IMG/VR virus record: IMGVR_UViG_3300005821_000002
Coordinates: 1-64,000 of that record
From: a virus
Length of the DNA stretch: 64,000 bases
Reading direction: 5' to 3' (one strand)
Positions 1-7,405 of this stretch are shown piece after piece. Below the pieces are notes generated by a model, which was not told the DNA's origin, did no database searches, and saw only the letters and a program-made list of their open reading frames with translations. Position 1 is the first letter of the stretch, and each line of letters opens with the position of its first letter. The position numbers and the translations under genes were made by a program.

Positions 1-4
1 AATA

Positions 5-499
5 ATGGGAGATAGTACTAGAGTAACTATAGCTAATATACAAACAGATATAGGAGAAGAGGGTAAAGCCCTTGTCTCCGATGGAGATGGTAATGTAGTA
101 CTTTCGGGTATTGTCATTTCTACAATAAGATATGTCGAACTAGAACCATTTAGCTGGGCAGCAGAAGTTCCATGTTCTACAGGAAATGGTAAAGCGTATT
201 TTCATGTACCCGCTGGTCTAGATGGATTGTCCCTTGCTGAATGTCACGCAGAAGTAAAAACTGCTGGTACAACTGGAACTATGTCCATAATGATTGCCAA
301 CGAAACACAAGTTGTGGATATGCTAAGTACAGCTTTAACTGTAGACACAGGAGAAACTGGATCAGACGAAGCAACTCCCTATGTAATAAAAAGCAATGGT
401 GATGAGATTATATCAGAGAATGATGTAATACGAGTTGATTATGATGCAGTACATAGCACTCCTGCTGAAGGCTGTATTGTAAGTATGGGGTTTAGCTAA
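5..499 (+). CDS. Tail/fibre-associated structural protein
   Basis: 164-aa protein with no signal peptide. Its first 30 residues (STRVTIANIQTD, then ALVSDGDGNVVLS) resemble the start of the protein at 1342-2013 (NTKITIVDMRND, then SIVADGAGNY), so the two probably share an N-terminal attachment module. The rest is beta-rich and rich in Thr, Gly and Asp, as in fibre proteins. The stop overlaps the next start (TAATG), so it is coupled to the glycine-rich gene. The window begins 4 bases before the ATG, so a longer upstream start cannot be excluded. Exact role inferred from context. Confidence 0.6.
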   Translation: MGDSTRVTIANIQTDIGEEGKALVSDGDGNVVLSGIVISTIRYVELEPFSWAAEVPCSTGNGKAYFHVPAGLDGLSLAECHAEVKTAGTTGTMSIMIANETQVVDMLSTALTVDTGETGSDEATPYVIKSNGDEIISENDVIRVDYDAVHSTPAEGCIVSMGFS

Positions 500-1335
500 T
501 GACTTATTGTAAAGGTGGAACCGAATCTGAGGTAGACGGATATAGAATTCATACTTTTTCATCAAGTGGTACTCTTACTGTATATCTTCACGGTGAAGTA
601 GAAATACTTGCTATAGGTGGAGGCGGAGGAGGGGCTGGTGGACAAAACTCAAACGGCGATGCAGGTGGTGGAGGAGGGGCTGGTGGCGTAGTCATTGAAA
701 CTGCTCACATATTAACTGTAGGTGCAAAATCTGTAGTAATTGGTACTGGTGGTGCAGGAAATTTATACACCGGTGTTTGTATTCCTAATGGTGATGATGG
801 ACTTGATACTACTATAGATACACTAACAGCATATGGTGGGGGTGGAGGTGGAAACAAATGTGATGGCGAGAATGGTGGCTGTGGCGGTGGCGCTGGTAAC
901 TGGAACGGCGGGCTGTGCTACGGAGGAACCGGAAGTCAGGGTTATGATGGTGGTGATGCAGTCACAAATATCACCACTAGTCGTGCTGGTTCCGGTGGCG
1001 GTGGTCTTGGAGGAGATGGAGTAGAAAGACCCAGTAATGTTGGAGGGGCTGGTGGAACTGGTATTAACAATTCTACATCAGGCTCATCTGTACAATATGG
1101 TGGTGGAGGAGGGGGAGGAGGTACAAATGGCTCTGCTGGGGGTGCTGCAACCTTTGGTGGTGGAGCGGGTGGAACTGGAAACGGTTCAGATGGTGGAGAT
1201 GGTACAGATGGTAAAGGTGGTGGTGGAGGTGGTGGTGGGTCCAATGTTAGTGGTCAAGGTGGAGATGGTGGAGATGGTATTGTTATTGTAAGATACAAAT
1301 ATGTAGGAAGTTCACGTCCAGTAGTGATAATGTAG
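499..1335 (+). CDS. Glycine-rich tail adhesin-like protein
   Basis: 278 aa. A short N-terminal beta region (about residues 1-35, with YRIHTFSSSGTLTVYL) is followed by about 220 residues dominated by runs of Gly such as GGGGGGAGG, alternating with short hydrophobic strands, and ends GIVIVRYKY. This layout (HTF...SGTL entry strand, Gly-rich sandwich, VIVRY exit) is typical of glycine-rich phage tail-tip and receptor-binding domains, comparable in principle to T-even gp38 adhesins. Poly-Gly coding makes long antisense and +1 open frames that are not genes. Likely host recognition; inferred from composition and neighbours. Confidence 0.7.
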   Translation: MTYCKGGTESEVDGYRIHTFSSSGTLTVYLHGEVEILAIGGGGGGAGGQNSNGDAGGGGGAGGVVIETAHILTVGAKSVVIGTGGAGNLYTGVCIPNGDDGLDTTIDTLTAYGGGGGGNKCDGENGGCGGGAGNWNGGLCYGGTGSQGYDGGDAVTNITTSRAGSGGGGLGGDGVERPSNVGGAGGTGINNSTSGSSVQYGGGGGGGGTNGSAGGAATFGGGAGGTGNGSDGGDGTDGKGGGGGGGGSNVSGQGGDGGDGIVIVRYKYVGSSRPVVIM

Positions 1336-1341
1336 GTAAAA

Positions 1342-2013
1342 ATGACAGATAACACCAAAATAACTATTGTAGATATGCGAAATGATACCGTAGCATCTGG
1401 CTATTCTATAGTTGCAGATGGTGCGGGTAATTATCACCACGAATTAATTAGTGGTGGGGGTGGTAGTGGGTCTACGACATTCCTAGATTTGACCGACACA
1501 CCAAGCGTGTATACTGATAAATATGGATATTCAGCCGTAGTTAATATAGCTGAAGATGGGGTGGAATTTGTAAACATTTCTGGTGGTGCAGGTGGTGGCG
1601 TAGATAATCCTATTTTAATGGATTATGTAATTGCAACATCCACTGATACACATACTAATGATACAACTTGGGAAGATATTGATAGTATGACCGTAACATT
1701 AAATTTACCAGCAAGTGGTTATGTATTAGTACCACAACTTACAGCAAGATGGGCACCATACGCTAACTGGGTACAGTGTTACATGGGATTTGTATTAGAT
1801 AGTGACGCAGTTATTAATACTTATACATCTGTAAAACAAGCGACTGCTTTTGCAGGTGAACAAAATACATGTAGTATGCAATATGTTTATGGACCACTAA
1901 CATCTGGTTCACATACAATAAAAGCACAGTGGTATACTAACAGTAACTTGGATGTACATATTTATCTTAGAACAATGACAGTAGTAGCATATCCACCAGA
2001 GAACCAAGAATAA
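1342..2013 (+). CDS. Tail fibre protein
   Basis: 223 aa. The N-terminal ITIVDMRND segment resembles the protein at 5-499. A GGGGSGS linker follows, then the motif TTFLDLTDTPSVY...GYSAVVNIAEDGVEFV (about residues 48-80), a short repeat unit common in phage tail fibres. The C-terminal 120 residues form a predicted beta-rich domain. It lies directly before the endolysin in the same transcriptional direction. Likely a distal fibre or accessory adhesin. Confidence 0.65.
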   Translation: MTDNTKITIVDMRNDTVASGYSIVADGAGNYHHELISGGGGSGSTTFLDLTDTPSVYTDKYGYSAVVNIAEDGVEFVNISGGAGGGVDNPILMDYVIATSTDTHTNDTTWEDIDSMTVTLNLPASGYVLVPQLTARWAPYANWVQCYMGFVLDSDAVINTYTSVKQATAFAGEQNTCSMQYVYGPLTSGSHTIKAQWYTNSNLDVHIYLRTMTVVAYPPENQE

Positions 2014-2047
2014 TGACCAGAACAAAAATTACCTATGAGGAGATAAG

Positions 2048-2806
2048 ATGTACCCTAAAATAATAGATATTTCACACTGGCAGGGAAACATGGATTGGGA
2101 TGCATTTATGCAGTCTGACGCAGAAGGGTGTATAATAAGAGCAGGAAGTTGTAATGCATCTACAGGCATTCCATATACAGATTATAAATATGAACAAAAC
2201 ATGACCGCTGTAGACAGTTTCACTGAAATTATCGGTACATATTGGTATTGGCGAGCAAACCATGACCCAATTGAACAAGCTGATTATTATGCCGATTTAT
2301 TGAAATTCAAGCCGTGGAACTTGGCCCCAGTAGCAGACGTGGAAGCATGGGGAAACGTAAGTATATCGACAATGCAATCGCGGCTAAAAAGGTTCGTTGA
2401 TAGACTAAAATATAGAACTGGTCGTACACCAATAATCTATACTAGAACTACCTTTTGGAACCCATATGTAGGAAATCCATCTTGGGCATCTGACCATGAT
2501 TTATGGATTGCTCGTTACAACAGCGCTATAACTGGACCGTGGGACGATGGGTGGGGAAAACCATATAGCTGGGATGATTGGACATTTTGGCAATACTCAG
2601 CTGACGGAAATGGTTTAGGTCGTGTATATGGAGCAGATGGTGACGATATAGATTTGGACTACTTTAATGGAACGTCAGAAGAATTAAGAGAATATGCAGG
2701 TCTTGACAACACTGTACCACAACCTCCCCAACAAGACAAAGTATGCATTGATGAGGACATTGCTCATGATATGTATTTGGAGTTGAAGGGAGTCTTCGAG
2801 GAATAA
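2048..2806 (+). CDS. Endolysin, GH25 muramidase
   Basis: 252 aa. It cleaves the N-acetylmuramic acid-beta-1,4-GlcNAc bond of peptidoglycan at lysis. Family landmarks are in order: DISHWQG near residue 7, catalytic acidic pair in VADVEAW (about residue 95), DLWIARYN (about 157), FWQYSADG (about 183) and DIDLDYFNG (about 199). The catalytic domain fills residues 1-205, and a short Pro-rich linker leads to a 25-residue acidic tail without a recognisable wall-binding repeat. There is no signal peptide, so release should depend on a holin; the next gene is a membrane protein. Start has the ribosome site GAGGAG. Confidence 0.9.
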   Translation: MYPKIIDISHWQGNMDWDAFMQSDAEGCIIRAGSCNASTGIPYTDYKYEQNMTAVDSFTEIIGTYWYWRANHDPIEQADYYADLLKFKPWNLAPVADVEAWGNVSISTMQSRLKRFVDRLKYRTGRTPIIYTRTTFWNPYVGNPSWASDHDLWIARYNSAITGPWDDGWGKPYSWDDWTFWQYSADGNGLGRVYGADGDDIDLDYFNGTSEELREYAGLDNTVPQPPQQDKVCIDEDIAHDMYLELKGVFEE

Positions 2807-2807
2807 T

Positions 2808-3146
2808 ATGAGTGAAAATAACAAAATCGTAAAAGAAGTAGAGAGTTTACTTAAAGCTGATGAAATAGACCCAGAAGTAGCTAGACGTCTACAATTGAGT
2901 ATCTCTCTAGAAAATCACACAGAATTGCTGAAAATCAATGGTCGCCTAAAAAAAGTAGAAAAGGTGGCAGAAGAATCGGAGAAAAACCCATCTCTACTGT
3001 GGTTACTAAGATTTAAAACAAAGAAAACGGTTATAGTTCTAATAAGTACATTATTGATTGGGTTTATAGTTTTCCAACTAGCGTGGCACTATGGTATCAT
3101 GCCAAATATATTAGAATGGTTGAATCTGCCACCGTTGATCCCTTGA
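2808..3146 (+). CDS. Holin-like membrane protein
   Basis: 112 aa. Residues 1-70 are charged and predicted helical or coiled-coil. One strong transmembrane segment (VIVLISTLLIGFIVFQLAW) lies at about 76-95, and a short Pro/Leu-rich tail follows. It sits 1 base after the endolysin stop, the usual position of a lysis partner. One membrane span with a long soluble N-terminus is unlike the commonest multi-span holins, so it could be a single-span holin or an accessory membrane anchor. Role inferred from position. Confidence 0.55.
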   Translation: MSENNKIVKEVESLLKADEIDPEVARRLQLSISLENHTELLKINGRLKKVEKVAEESEKNPSLLWLLRFKTKKTVIVLISTLLIGFIVFQLAWHYGIMPNILEWLNLPPLIP

Positions 3147-3171
3147 CAAATGCATGATTTTGTGATATAAT
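3143..3171 (+). promoter_or_regulatory. Sigma70-type promoter
   Basis: TTGACA (3143-3148), a 17-bp spacer ending TGTGA, and TATAAT (3166-3171). It precedes the small-gene operon that starts at 3190. One of a set of matching promoters in the window. Confidence 0.85.
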
Positions 3172-3189
3172 AGGGCTGGAGGTAAGGGT

Positions 3190-3411
3190 ATGGATATGTA
3201 CTGGTGGATGAAGGAAGAGAACTATAAAGGCGATATAGTTAGTGAAACTGGAAATCGACTAAAAATATATTATCGTAGTCGCTTTCCAGATGATGATACG
3301 TATGCTATTGTTGCAGAAGAAGACGGCCAATTGAAAATAATGGCCTTCTTGTGGTTAGGGGAGATAGTTGATCCCCGTGATCCAGATAGACAATATTTTT
3401 GGGAGGATTAA
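3190..3411 (+). CDS. Small protein, unknown function
   Basis: 73 aa, acidic, with Trp-rich ends (MYWWMKEEN near the start, YFWED at the end). First gene after the 3143 promoter, preceded by GGAGGTAAGG. No family recognised. The layout of short beta segments (GNRLKIYYRSRF, TYAIVAEEDGQLKIM) suggests a small beta-barrel fold. Confidence 0.65.
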   Translation: MDMYWWMKEENYKGDIVSETGNRLKIYYRSRFPDDDTYAIVAEEDGQLKIMAFLWLGEIVDPRDPDRQYFWED

Positions 3412-3412
3412 C

Positions 3413-3625
3413 ATGATTGAAACACTGGTAGAAATGGAAAAAGATAATCTATTCGTTGAAGCTGTAAAAGGGCTTCATGGTACTTACTTTGCATTGAGTA
3501 AACATGAAAGAGGATTATGCCTTACGTTAGAAGAGGCAATAGAGTTGAGTAAACTCATACGAAACGTTGCAGAGTATAAAGAAGAGGGCCCTGTGTTCGA
3601 GAACTTTGAGAGTGAACCAGAATGA
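3413..3625 (+). CDS. Small protein, unknown function
   Basis: 70 aa. The ATG at 3413 is chosen because GGGAGG lies 7 bases upstream; a longer frame from 3368 would run through the preceding gene. Contains GTYFALSKHERGLCLTLEEA, a strand-turn-helix pattern, and an acidic tail. Its stop overlaps the next ATG (ATGA). Not recognised. Confidence 0.65.
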   Translation: MIETLVEMEKDNLFVEAVKGLHGTYFALSKHERGLCLTLEEAIELSKLIRNVAEYKEEGPVFENFESEPE

Positions 3626-3843
3626 TAAACGATCCGCACGATTATGAGAAGGACGTTGCTGGAAGATGTCCCCATTACACCATTAGAAAGGATATATTAG
3701 TTGCATTAGAAGAAATAGCAATAGCTTCTAAGGATTGGCTTACTTGTGTACCCTACATTGTAGGTGTTGATGGTTATATAGAAAAAAGAGATATCTTAAG
3801 AGATGCATTAATAAAATTGGAAGAGTTAAGGCGAACGAAGTAA
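3622..3843 (+). CDS. Small protein, unknown function
   Basis: 73 aa, coupled to the previous gene by an ATGA overlap. Mixed helical content with no metal-binding or membrane features. Not recognised. Confidence 0.6.
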   Translation: MINDPHDYEKDVAGRCPHYTIRKDILVALEEIAIASKDWLTCVPYIVGVDGYIEKRDILRDALIKLEELRRTK

Positions 3844-3897
3844 AAAAATATATTCGGACCAAATACATCTCATTAATTATAAGTTGGCGGAGGGACC

Positions 3898-4098
3898 ATG
3901 CCTAAAGAGAATAAGAAGATACAAATAGATACCGAAACTAAAACGATCTACGTGGATGAGAATATGACACCTGCGGAATTAGAGGTAGAACTGTTGAAGA
4001 TTGCTTTTGAAAAGGGCGTAGATATAAGTATTCAGGACTCTGATCCCCAATTGTATGAACCAACACCTGAACCAGATGAGGTACCCCCAGATGAGTGA
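3898..4098 (+). CDS. Small acidic protein, unknown function
   Basis: 66 aa with a Pro/Glu/Asp-rich C-terminus (EPTPEPDEVPPDE). Preceded by GGCGGAGGGACC. The N-terminus KIQIDTETKTIYVDENMTP looks like a small beta hairpin followed by a helix. The stop overlaps the next start by 8 bases. Confidence 0.65.
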   Translation: MPKENKKIQIDTETKTIYVDENMTPAELEVELLKIAFEKGVDISIQDSDPQLYEPTPEPDEVPPDE

Positions 4099-4276
4099 TT
4101 TAAATGATGTAAAGGAATGCATACTAATTGATGGATTTGATTATACATTTATTGATTACAGTAATTTTGAAGATGTAAATGATGAGAAGTTTCATGAGTT
4201 AAGAAAGGCTTATGTCAAGGCTCATAAAGACCTGTATAGTTATATTGAACTACATTGTGGACCATTGGAGGAGTAA
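4091..4276 (+). CDS. Small protein, unknown function
   Basis: 61 aa beginning MSDLNDVKEC. This start overlaps the end of the previous gene and is favoured over an upstream ATG at 4055 that lies wholly inside it. Acidic, with no recognised domain. Its last base is the A of the next ATG (TAATG). Confidence 0.6.
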   Translation: MSDLNDVKECILIDGFDYTFIDYSNFEDVNDEKFHELRKAYVKAHKDLYSYIELHCGPLEE

Positions 4277-4395
4277 TGATTGATGCATTGTGTGAATTCT
4301 TATATCCCATTATAAGAGATGCAACATTCGTAGGAATAATTGCAGGCGGTTTGTTTGGTATGCTTTTACTTATTCTGCTAAAAAGGAATGACTAA
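4276..4395 (+). CDS. Small single-span membrane protein
   Basis: 39 aa, too short for many gene callers. A hydrophobic stretch (FVGIIAGGLFGMLLLILL) ends in the basic KRND, giving one transmembrane helix with a cytoplasmic tail. Start is coupled to the previous stop (TAATG) and preceded by GGAGGAG. Its own stop abuts the next ATG. Confidence 0.6.
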   Translation: MIDALCEFLYPIIRDATFVGIIAGGLFGMLLLILLKRND

Positions 4396-4512
4396 ATGAA
4401 AAATTACATACTAGTTACTCCAGGCAGGTCTTGTGGATGTGATTTCTGTAAAGACGTATATGGGTTGAATCTAATTGGCTGGATTAAGAGAATATTCAGG
4501 AGAATAAGATGA
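4396..4512 (+). CDS. Small Cys-containing protein
   Basis: 38 aa with a CGCDFC cluster (three Cys in six residues) that could bind a metal, followed by a basic amphipathic tail. It starts immediately after the preceding TAA, and its TGA overlaps the next ATG, so the coupling supports it as real. Confidence 0.5.
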   Translation: MKNYILVTPGRSCGCDFCKDVYGLNLIGWIKRIFRRIR

Positions 4513-4694
4513 CTAGTCTTGATGAAATGGTAAAACTAGGTAAAGAAATGGATGCTGGATCATTGAAATCTATTTCAAGAAAAGGTGATGGAACACCTTT
4601 ACTTGCTATATGTATTTATTATGAATCAGATGAATTAGACGCCTTTCTGAAGGACCTAGAAAAATTGGAGGAAAAACACGGTTATGGAGAATGA
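4509..4694 (+). CDS. Small acidic protein, unknown function
   Basis: 61 aa, predicted mostly helical, with charged ends. ATGA coupling upstream and an 11-base overlap with the next gene downstream. Not recognised. Confidence 0.6.
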   Translation: MTSLDEMVKLGKEMDAGSLKSISRKGDGTPLLAICIYYESDELDAFLKDLEKLEEKHGYGE

Positions 4695-4902
4695 CTATAC
4701 AACTGGTGGGTATAATTGTGGGGTATGTGGTGAATATATTCCGCATAATACAATTCATGTTTGTGGGGGTAGTAAATACCCTCCACAAGTACCAGCACCA
4801 ACATATAATTTTACTGCTGGGGACACCAAATTCGATTCAGAGACACAGCGTAAATTGAATGAAATAATCGAATTGTTGAAAAGTATAAGAAGGAGACTGT
4901 AA
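4684..4902 (+). CDS. Zinc-ribbon-like small protein
   Basis: 72 aa. CGVCGEYI...HVCGG in the first 30 residues could bind zinc, followed by a Pro-rich linker and a C-terminal helix ending IRRRL. Coupled on both sides (11-base overlap upstream, TAATG downstream). Function unknown. Confidence 0.6.
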   Translation: MENDYTTGGYNCGVCGEYIPHNTIHVCGGSKYPPQVPAPTYNFTAGDTKFDSETQRKLNEIIELLKSIRRRL

Positions 4903-5096
4903 TGGAATACAAAGTAGTGGTAAGGCTAAGTATTATTCTACTAATTCAAGAAGTAAATGATCTGATCAACGAAGGCTGGGAACCCTATGGTAGTCTTGTA
5001 TCTACTGATGACGAATACCTACAGCCTATGGTTAGATATACTGCTATTCCCTCCACATATAGAGGTAAACCTATAGATGTTCCCATTACACCATAG
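4902..5096 (+). CDS. DUF1737-like small protein
   Basis: 64 aa. EYKVVV, then QEVNDLINEGWEPYGSLVS, then LQPMVRY follow the pattern of the DUF1737 family (strand, helix with GWxPxG, strand with Q-M-V), a small domain of unknown role common in phages and bacteria. Family assignment by motif only. Confidence 0.6.
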   Translation: MEYKVVVRLSIILLIQEVNDLINEGWEPYGSLVSTDDEYLQPMVRYTAIPSTYRGKPIDVPITP

Positions 5097-5104
5097 GAGA
5101 TAAT

Positions 5105-5317
5105 ATGTATATACACGTACAGCCTACAATACATGAGTGTGGAGAGTGTGGTTCTAGGAACATAGCCCGCAAGGTTGTTCCTTATGGTGATCCACATGTT
5201 ATTGGAAGGTTAGTCTGCCTCTCTTGTGGGCACGTCGAGCCTACGCCCAAGACACACTCTAACATTGATTCATTTACTTACACATATGAGAATAAACCCC
5301 GCATAGTCTCCTTTTAG
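5105..5317 (+). CDS. Zinc-ribbon protein
   Basis: 70 aa with two CxxC pairs, CGECG (about residues 12-16) and CLSCG (about 38-42), spaced as in a zinc ribbon. Last gene of the rightward block; its stop lies in the left arm of an inverted repeat (TTAGTCCGA). Could bind nucleic acid. Exact role unknown. Confidence 0.65.
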   Translation: MYIHVQPTIHECGECGSRNIARKVVPYGDPHVIGRLVCLSCGHVEPTPKTHSNIDSFTYTYENKPRIVSF

Positions 5318-5445
5318 TCCGATAACGTTTTCAGAATTTTTTCGATAATTTTTTTGAGAATTTGGGTTGAGGCATTGGGGTATACACCTGGCATCGCCCG
5401 CCAGAATTCGGACTAATTTTACCTTAATTAGGGGGGATGCATGAC

Positions 5446-5560
5446 CATAGTACTATAGGAGACATATTGATGAACTTCAATTCGTTTAAGGTAGCCGTAG
5501 GGTAAAACCTCCGCTTCCCTTAAATATGTCTATGCGAATAAATAGTACTGTACTCCTATG
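5446..5560. repeat. Palindromic element, left copy
   Basis: Imperfect palindrome. Arms visible: GACATAT (5461-5467)/ATATGTC (5524-5530), TTTAAGG (5485-5491)/CCTTAAA (5518-5524), with an inner CCGTAGGG facing CCTCCG, and CATAG/CTATG at the ends. It shares CAATTCGTTTAAGG and TAGTACTATAGG with the reverse complement of the element at 6520-6650. The two copies face each other across one gene. Confidence 0.75.
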
Positions 5561-5569
5561 AATTAGGAC

Positions 5570-5606
5570 AAAAACTATCCCCAATGTCGTGTTGACCATT
5601 GGGGAT
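5570..5606 (-). terminator. Intrinsic terminator of the leftward block
   Basis: Ten-bp stem ATCCCCAATG (5577-5586)/CATTGGGGAT (5597-5606) with a 10-base loop. Read on the minus strand the stem is followed by a T tract (5570-5574). Ends transcription from 5627-11884. Confidence 0.75.
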
Positions 5607-5626
5607 TGTGAGTCTATCTTGTCAGT

Positions 5627-6322
5627 TTAGACCCAGTTAATCTGCCCGCTTTTTGACCCCCCTTTCCCTTGTCGGTCTGCCCATGTTTCCAATATACGAG
5701 TCGCATTGGATTGAAAGGCATTGTAGACATTGGTAAAATCATCCCCAGTATAGACCATGCGGGAGTCATTCTTGCCAGTGATTGCAACCGAGTCGACCTG
5801 CAGCCCATTATCACCTAACCATGATTTTATGAAGTGACTCATGATCGTTGACTGACCGGACGGTTTCACTGGAGTCGGGAGCATACCGGTCAACATACAA
5901 CCGGTGAAGTAGGAAAGCACTGACCAGAACTCACGCAATCCGATTCGATCATCTGGCAAGTTGCCCGTTCTGTAGTCACTGTATACGTTACCAGCGAGTC
6001 CCTTATTCAAGACTCCCGATTCTACTTCACGTGCTGGCATGAAGTCCAGTAGGTCAACAGTGATTGTATTTTCTCCTTGTGAGAATGTCACTTCACAGGA
6101 CATAACCCGATTCCCTAATAGCTGAGTCGGGATGTTCGTTATAACCTTGCGATTCGTTTGTTCGTTCACTTTCCTATTGAACGAGTCGGGAATCACTGTA
6201 AACGCTTGGCGAATCTGATTGATCGGATTCTCTATTGCGACCTTGGTAATACCCTTAATTGTGACTGTCATCATCTGACTCCTTTTTGACTGACTCGGCT
6301 GGACTAGGTAATCATCGTTCAT
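5627..6322 (-). CDS. Unknown protein between paired palindromes
   Basis: 231 aa from MNDDYLVQPSQ, with ribosome site AGGAGTC 4 bases before the ATG; an upstream in-frame start at 6463 lacks one. No family recognised. Visible pattern: beta-rich middle (VMSCEVTFSQGENTITVDLLDF), a hydrophobic FWSVLSYFTGCML stretch, and a Gly/Ser/Lys-rich C-terminus. No catalytic motif of recombinases, protelomerases or nucleases is visible. It is alone between two related palindromic elements and next to iterons, so a DNA-binding or replication-linked role is possible but only inferred from position. Confidence 0.75.
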   Translation of the reverse strand: MNDDYLVQPSQSKRSQMMTVTIKGITKVAIENPINQIRQAFTVIPDSFNRKVNEQTNRKVITNIPTQLLGNRVMSCEVTFSQGENTITVDLLDFMPAREVESGVLNKGLAGNVYSDYRTGNLPDDRIGLREFWSVLSYFTGCMLTGMLPTPVKPSGQSTIMSHFIKSWLGDNGLQVDSVAITGKNDSRMVYTGDDFTNVYNAFQSNATRILETWADRQGKGGSKSGQINWV

Positions 6323-6519
6323 ATAGACTCCTTTATAAGATAGAACAACCATGCGACAGTGAGAGTGAGTGCGAGTGCGACCAGTTGCCAAGTTTGCAAG
6401 GTGGAAAGCCAGACCATAATTGACTCCTTGGTGGGTGGTGGTGGCGGTGGGTGGGTGACTCATGGTCTAATCGTACCAAAAAGTTGTGAATTTTACGTTA
6501 ACATTGTATTAACATTTTT

Positions 6520-6650
6520 AGTACTGGAGAGCTATAGGAAACATATAGACAAGTTTCGATATGTTTAAGGTATCCGTAGGGTTAACCCTACGCTTTCCTT
6601 AAACGAATTGATGAACGTCTATATGACACCTATAGTACTATAGTACTCCA
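6520..6650. repeat. Palindromic element, right copy
   Basis: Nested arms all share one centre at 6583.5: CGTAGGG/CCCTACG around TTAA, GTTTAAGG/CCTTAAAC, CATATAGAC/GTCTATATG and CTATAGG/CCTATAG. The span is about 104 bp (6532-6635). Perfect two-fold placement of four separated arms indicates a DNA-level symmetric site rather than only an RNA hairpin. Confidence 0.85.
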
Positions 6651-6660
6651 GGTTTTTTGC

Positions 6661-6750
6661 ATTAGTGAAGAATTTCACAAATTAGTACTAAATTTCACAA
6701 ACCAGATTTCATTAGTGACAGATTTCACAAACTAGTGACAAATTTCACAA
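6661..6750. repeat. 20-bp iteron array A
   Basis: Four direct units of exactly 20 bp at 6661, 6681, 6711 and 6731, with consensus ATTAGTGACAAATTTCACAA. One 10-bp half unit (6701-6710) between units 2 and 3 keeps helical phase. Each unit itself contains a GTGA/TTCAC dyad. Such phased repeats typically bind a replication initiator or a partition protein. Confidence 0.85.
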
Positions 6751-6930
6751 TCAGGAAAGCTTTGGGTTGATCCTATAGTACCTTGGTTCTTGGTACATAG
6801 TTCCGGTAACGGTACCAGAACCGCTTTGTCGCCCGCAGGTACCAACACCAAGATCGCCTTGTCGCAAATTTCGCAGCAAGACGACCCTGTGTGATGGTAC
6901 ATTGTTTGGGTAACGGCGAGGTACCAGAAC

Positions 6931-7185
6931 CTAGAATGCCATAGGTTGTGCCTCAAAGAATGGTTCCAAACGCTTAGGTATTCGATAGGTACCCTTACCA
7001 ACTACGCATGTTCTTAGCTTAGGTCCATTCCCTATACTATGGTAGTAGAGCGTCATATTTGGGTACGTTATGACTTCTACGGTATCATCACCGCACTTTG
7101 GACACTTCATACTCAATATCTCATGTACGCACCACTCACCACCAATCCTGTAGTGAGTACGGTCCGGTAGCTCAATTTGTATCAT
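6931..7185 (-). CDS. Small zinc-binding-like protein
   Basis: 84 aa with CPKCGDD at about residues 28-34 and a lone Cys later. Its ATG overlaps the stop of the upstream gene (ATGA). Function unknown. Confidence 0.6.
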   Translation of the reverse strand: MIQIELPDRTHYRIGGEWCVHEILSMKCPKCGDDTVEVITYPNMTLYYHSIGNGPKLRTCVVGKGTYRIPKRLEPFFEAQPMAF

Positions 7186-7394
7186 GCTGCACCAGCTATA
7201 TGTAACAGTTTACGGTGCATTTTCGTATCTACCTTGGTTAGCTGCCATGATACTGGTTTAACTTGCAATCCCAGATCATCAACGATGCTACCGGTACAAT
7301 GGTTAACCATCCACTCAATAGCATCAGTCTGGTGCGTGAATTGTTCTCGGTGCAATATAGCGTCCATCTCATCAAATAGTGTAACCTGGTACAT
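7182..7394 (-). CDS. Small protein, unknown function
   Basis: 70 aa from MYQVTLFDEMD. AAAGGAG lies 6 bases upstream of this ATG, which is preferred over the ATG two codons earlier. Strand-helix pattern (QVTLFDEMDAILHREQFTHQTDAIEWMVNH). Not recognised. Confidence 0.6.
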   Translation of the reverse strand: MYQVTLFDEMDAILHREQFTHQTDAIEWMVNHCTGSIVDDLGLQVKPVSWQLTKVDTKMHRKLLHIAGAA

Positions 7395-7405
7395 TATCAT
7401 CTCCT

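Larger units (their letters stand above)
5318..5626. other. Non-coding convergence zone
   Basis: No gene seen. The + strand block ends here and the - strand block ends from the other side. It holds an inverted repeat TTAGTCCGA (5313-5321) / TCGGACTAA (5408-5416), a palindromic element at 5446-5560 and a leftward terminator at 5570-5606. Confidence 0.7.

Noticed and set aside
942-1244. Pro-rich antisense open frame
   Set aside because: It is the complement of Gly codons in the adhesin gene; no ribosome site.
5446-6650. Protelomerase telomere site
   Set aside because: Symmetry fits, but no protelomerase-like gene is present here, the left copy is not symmetric about one centre, and the data show no hairpin ends; kept only as a possibility.
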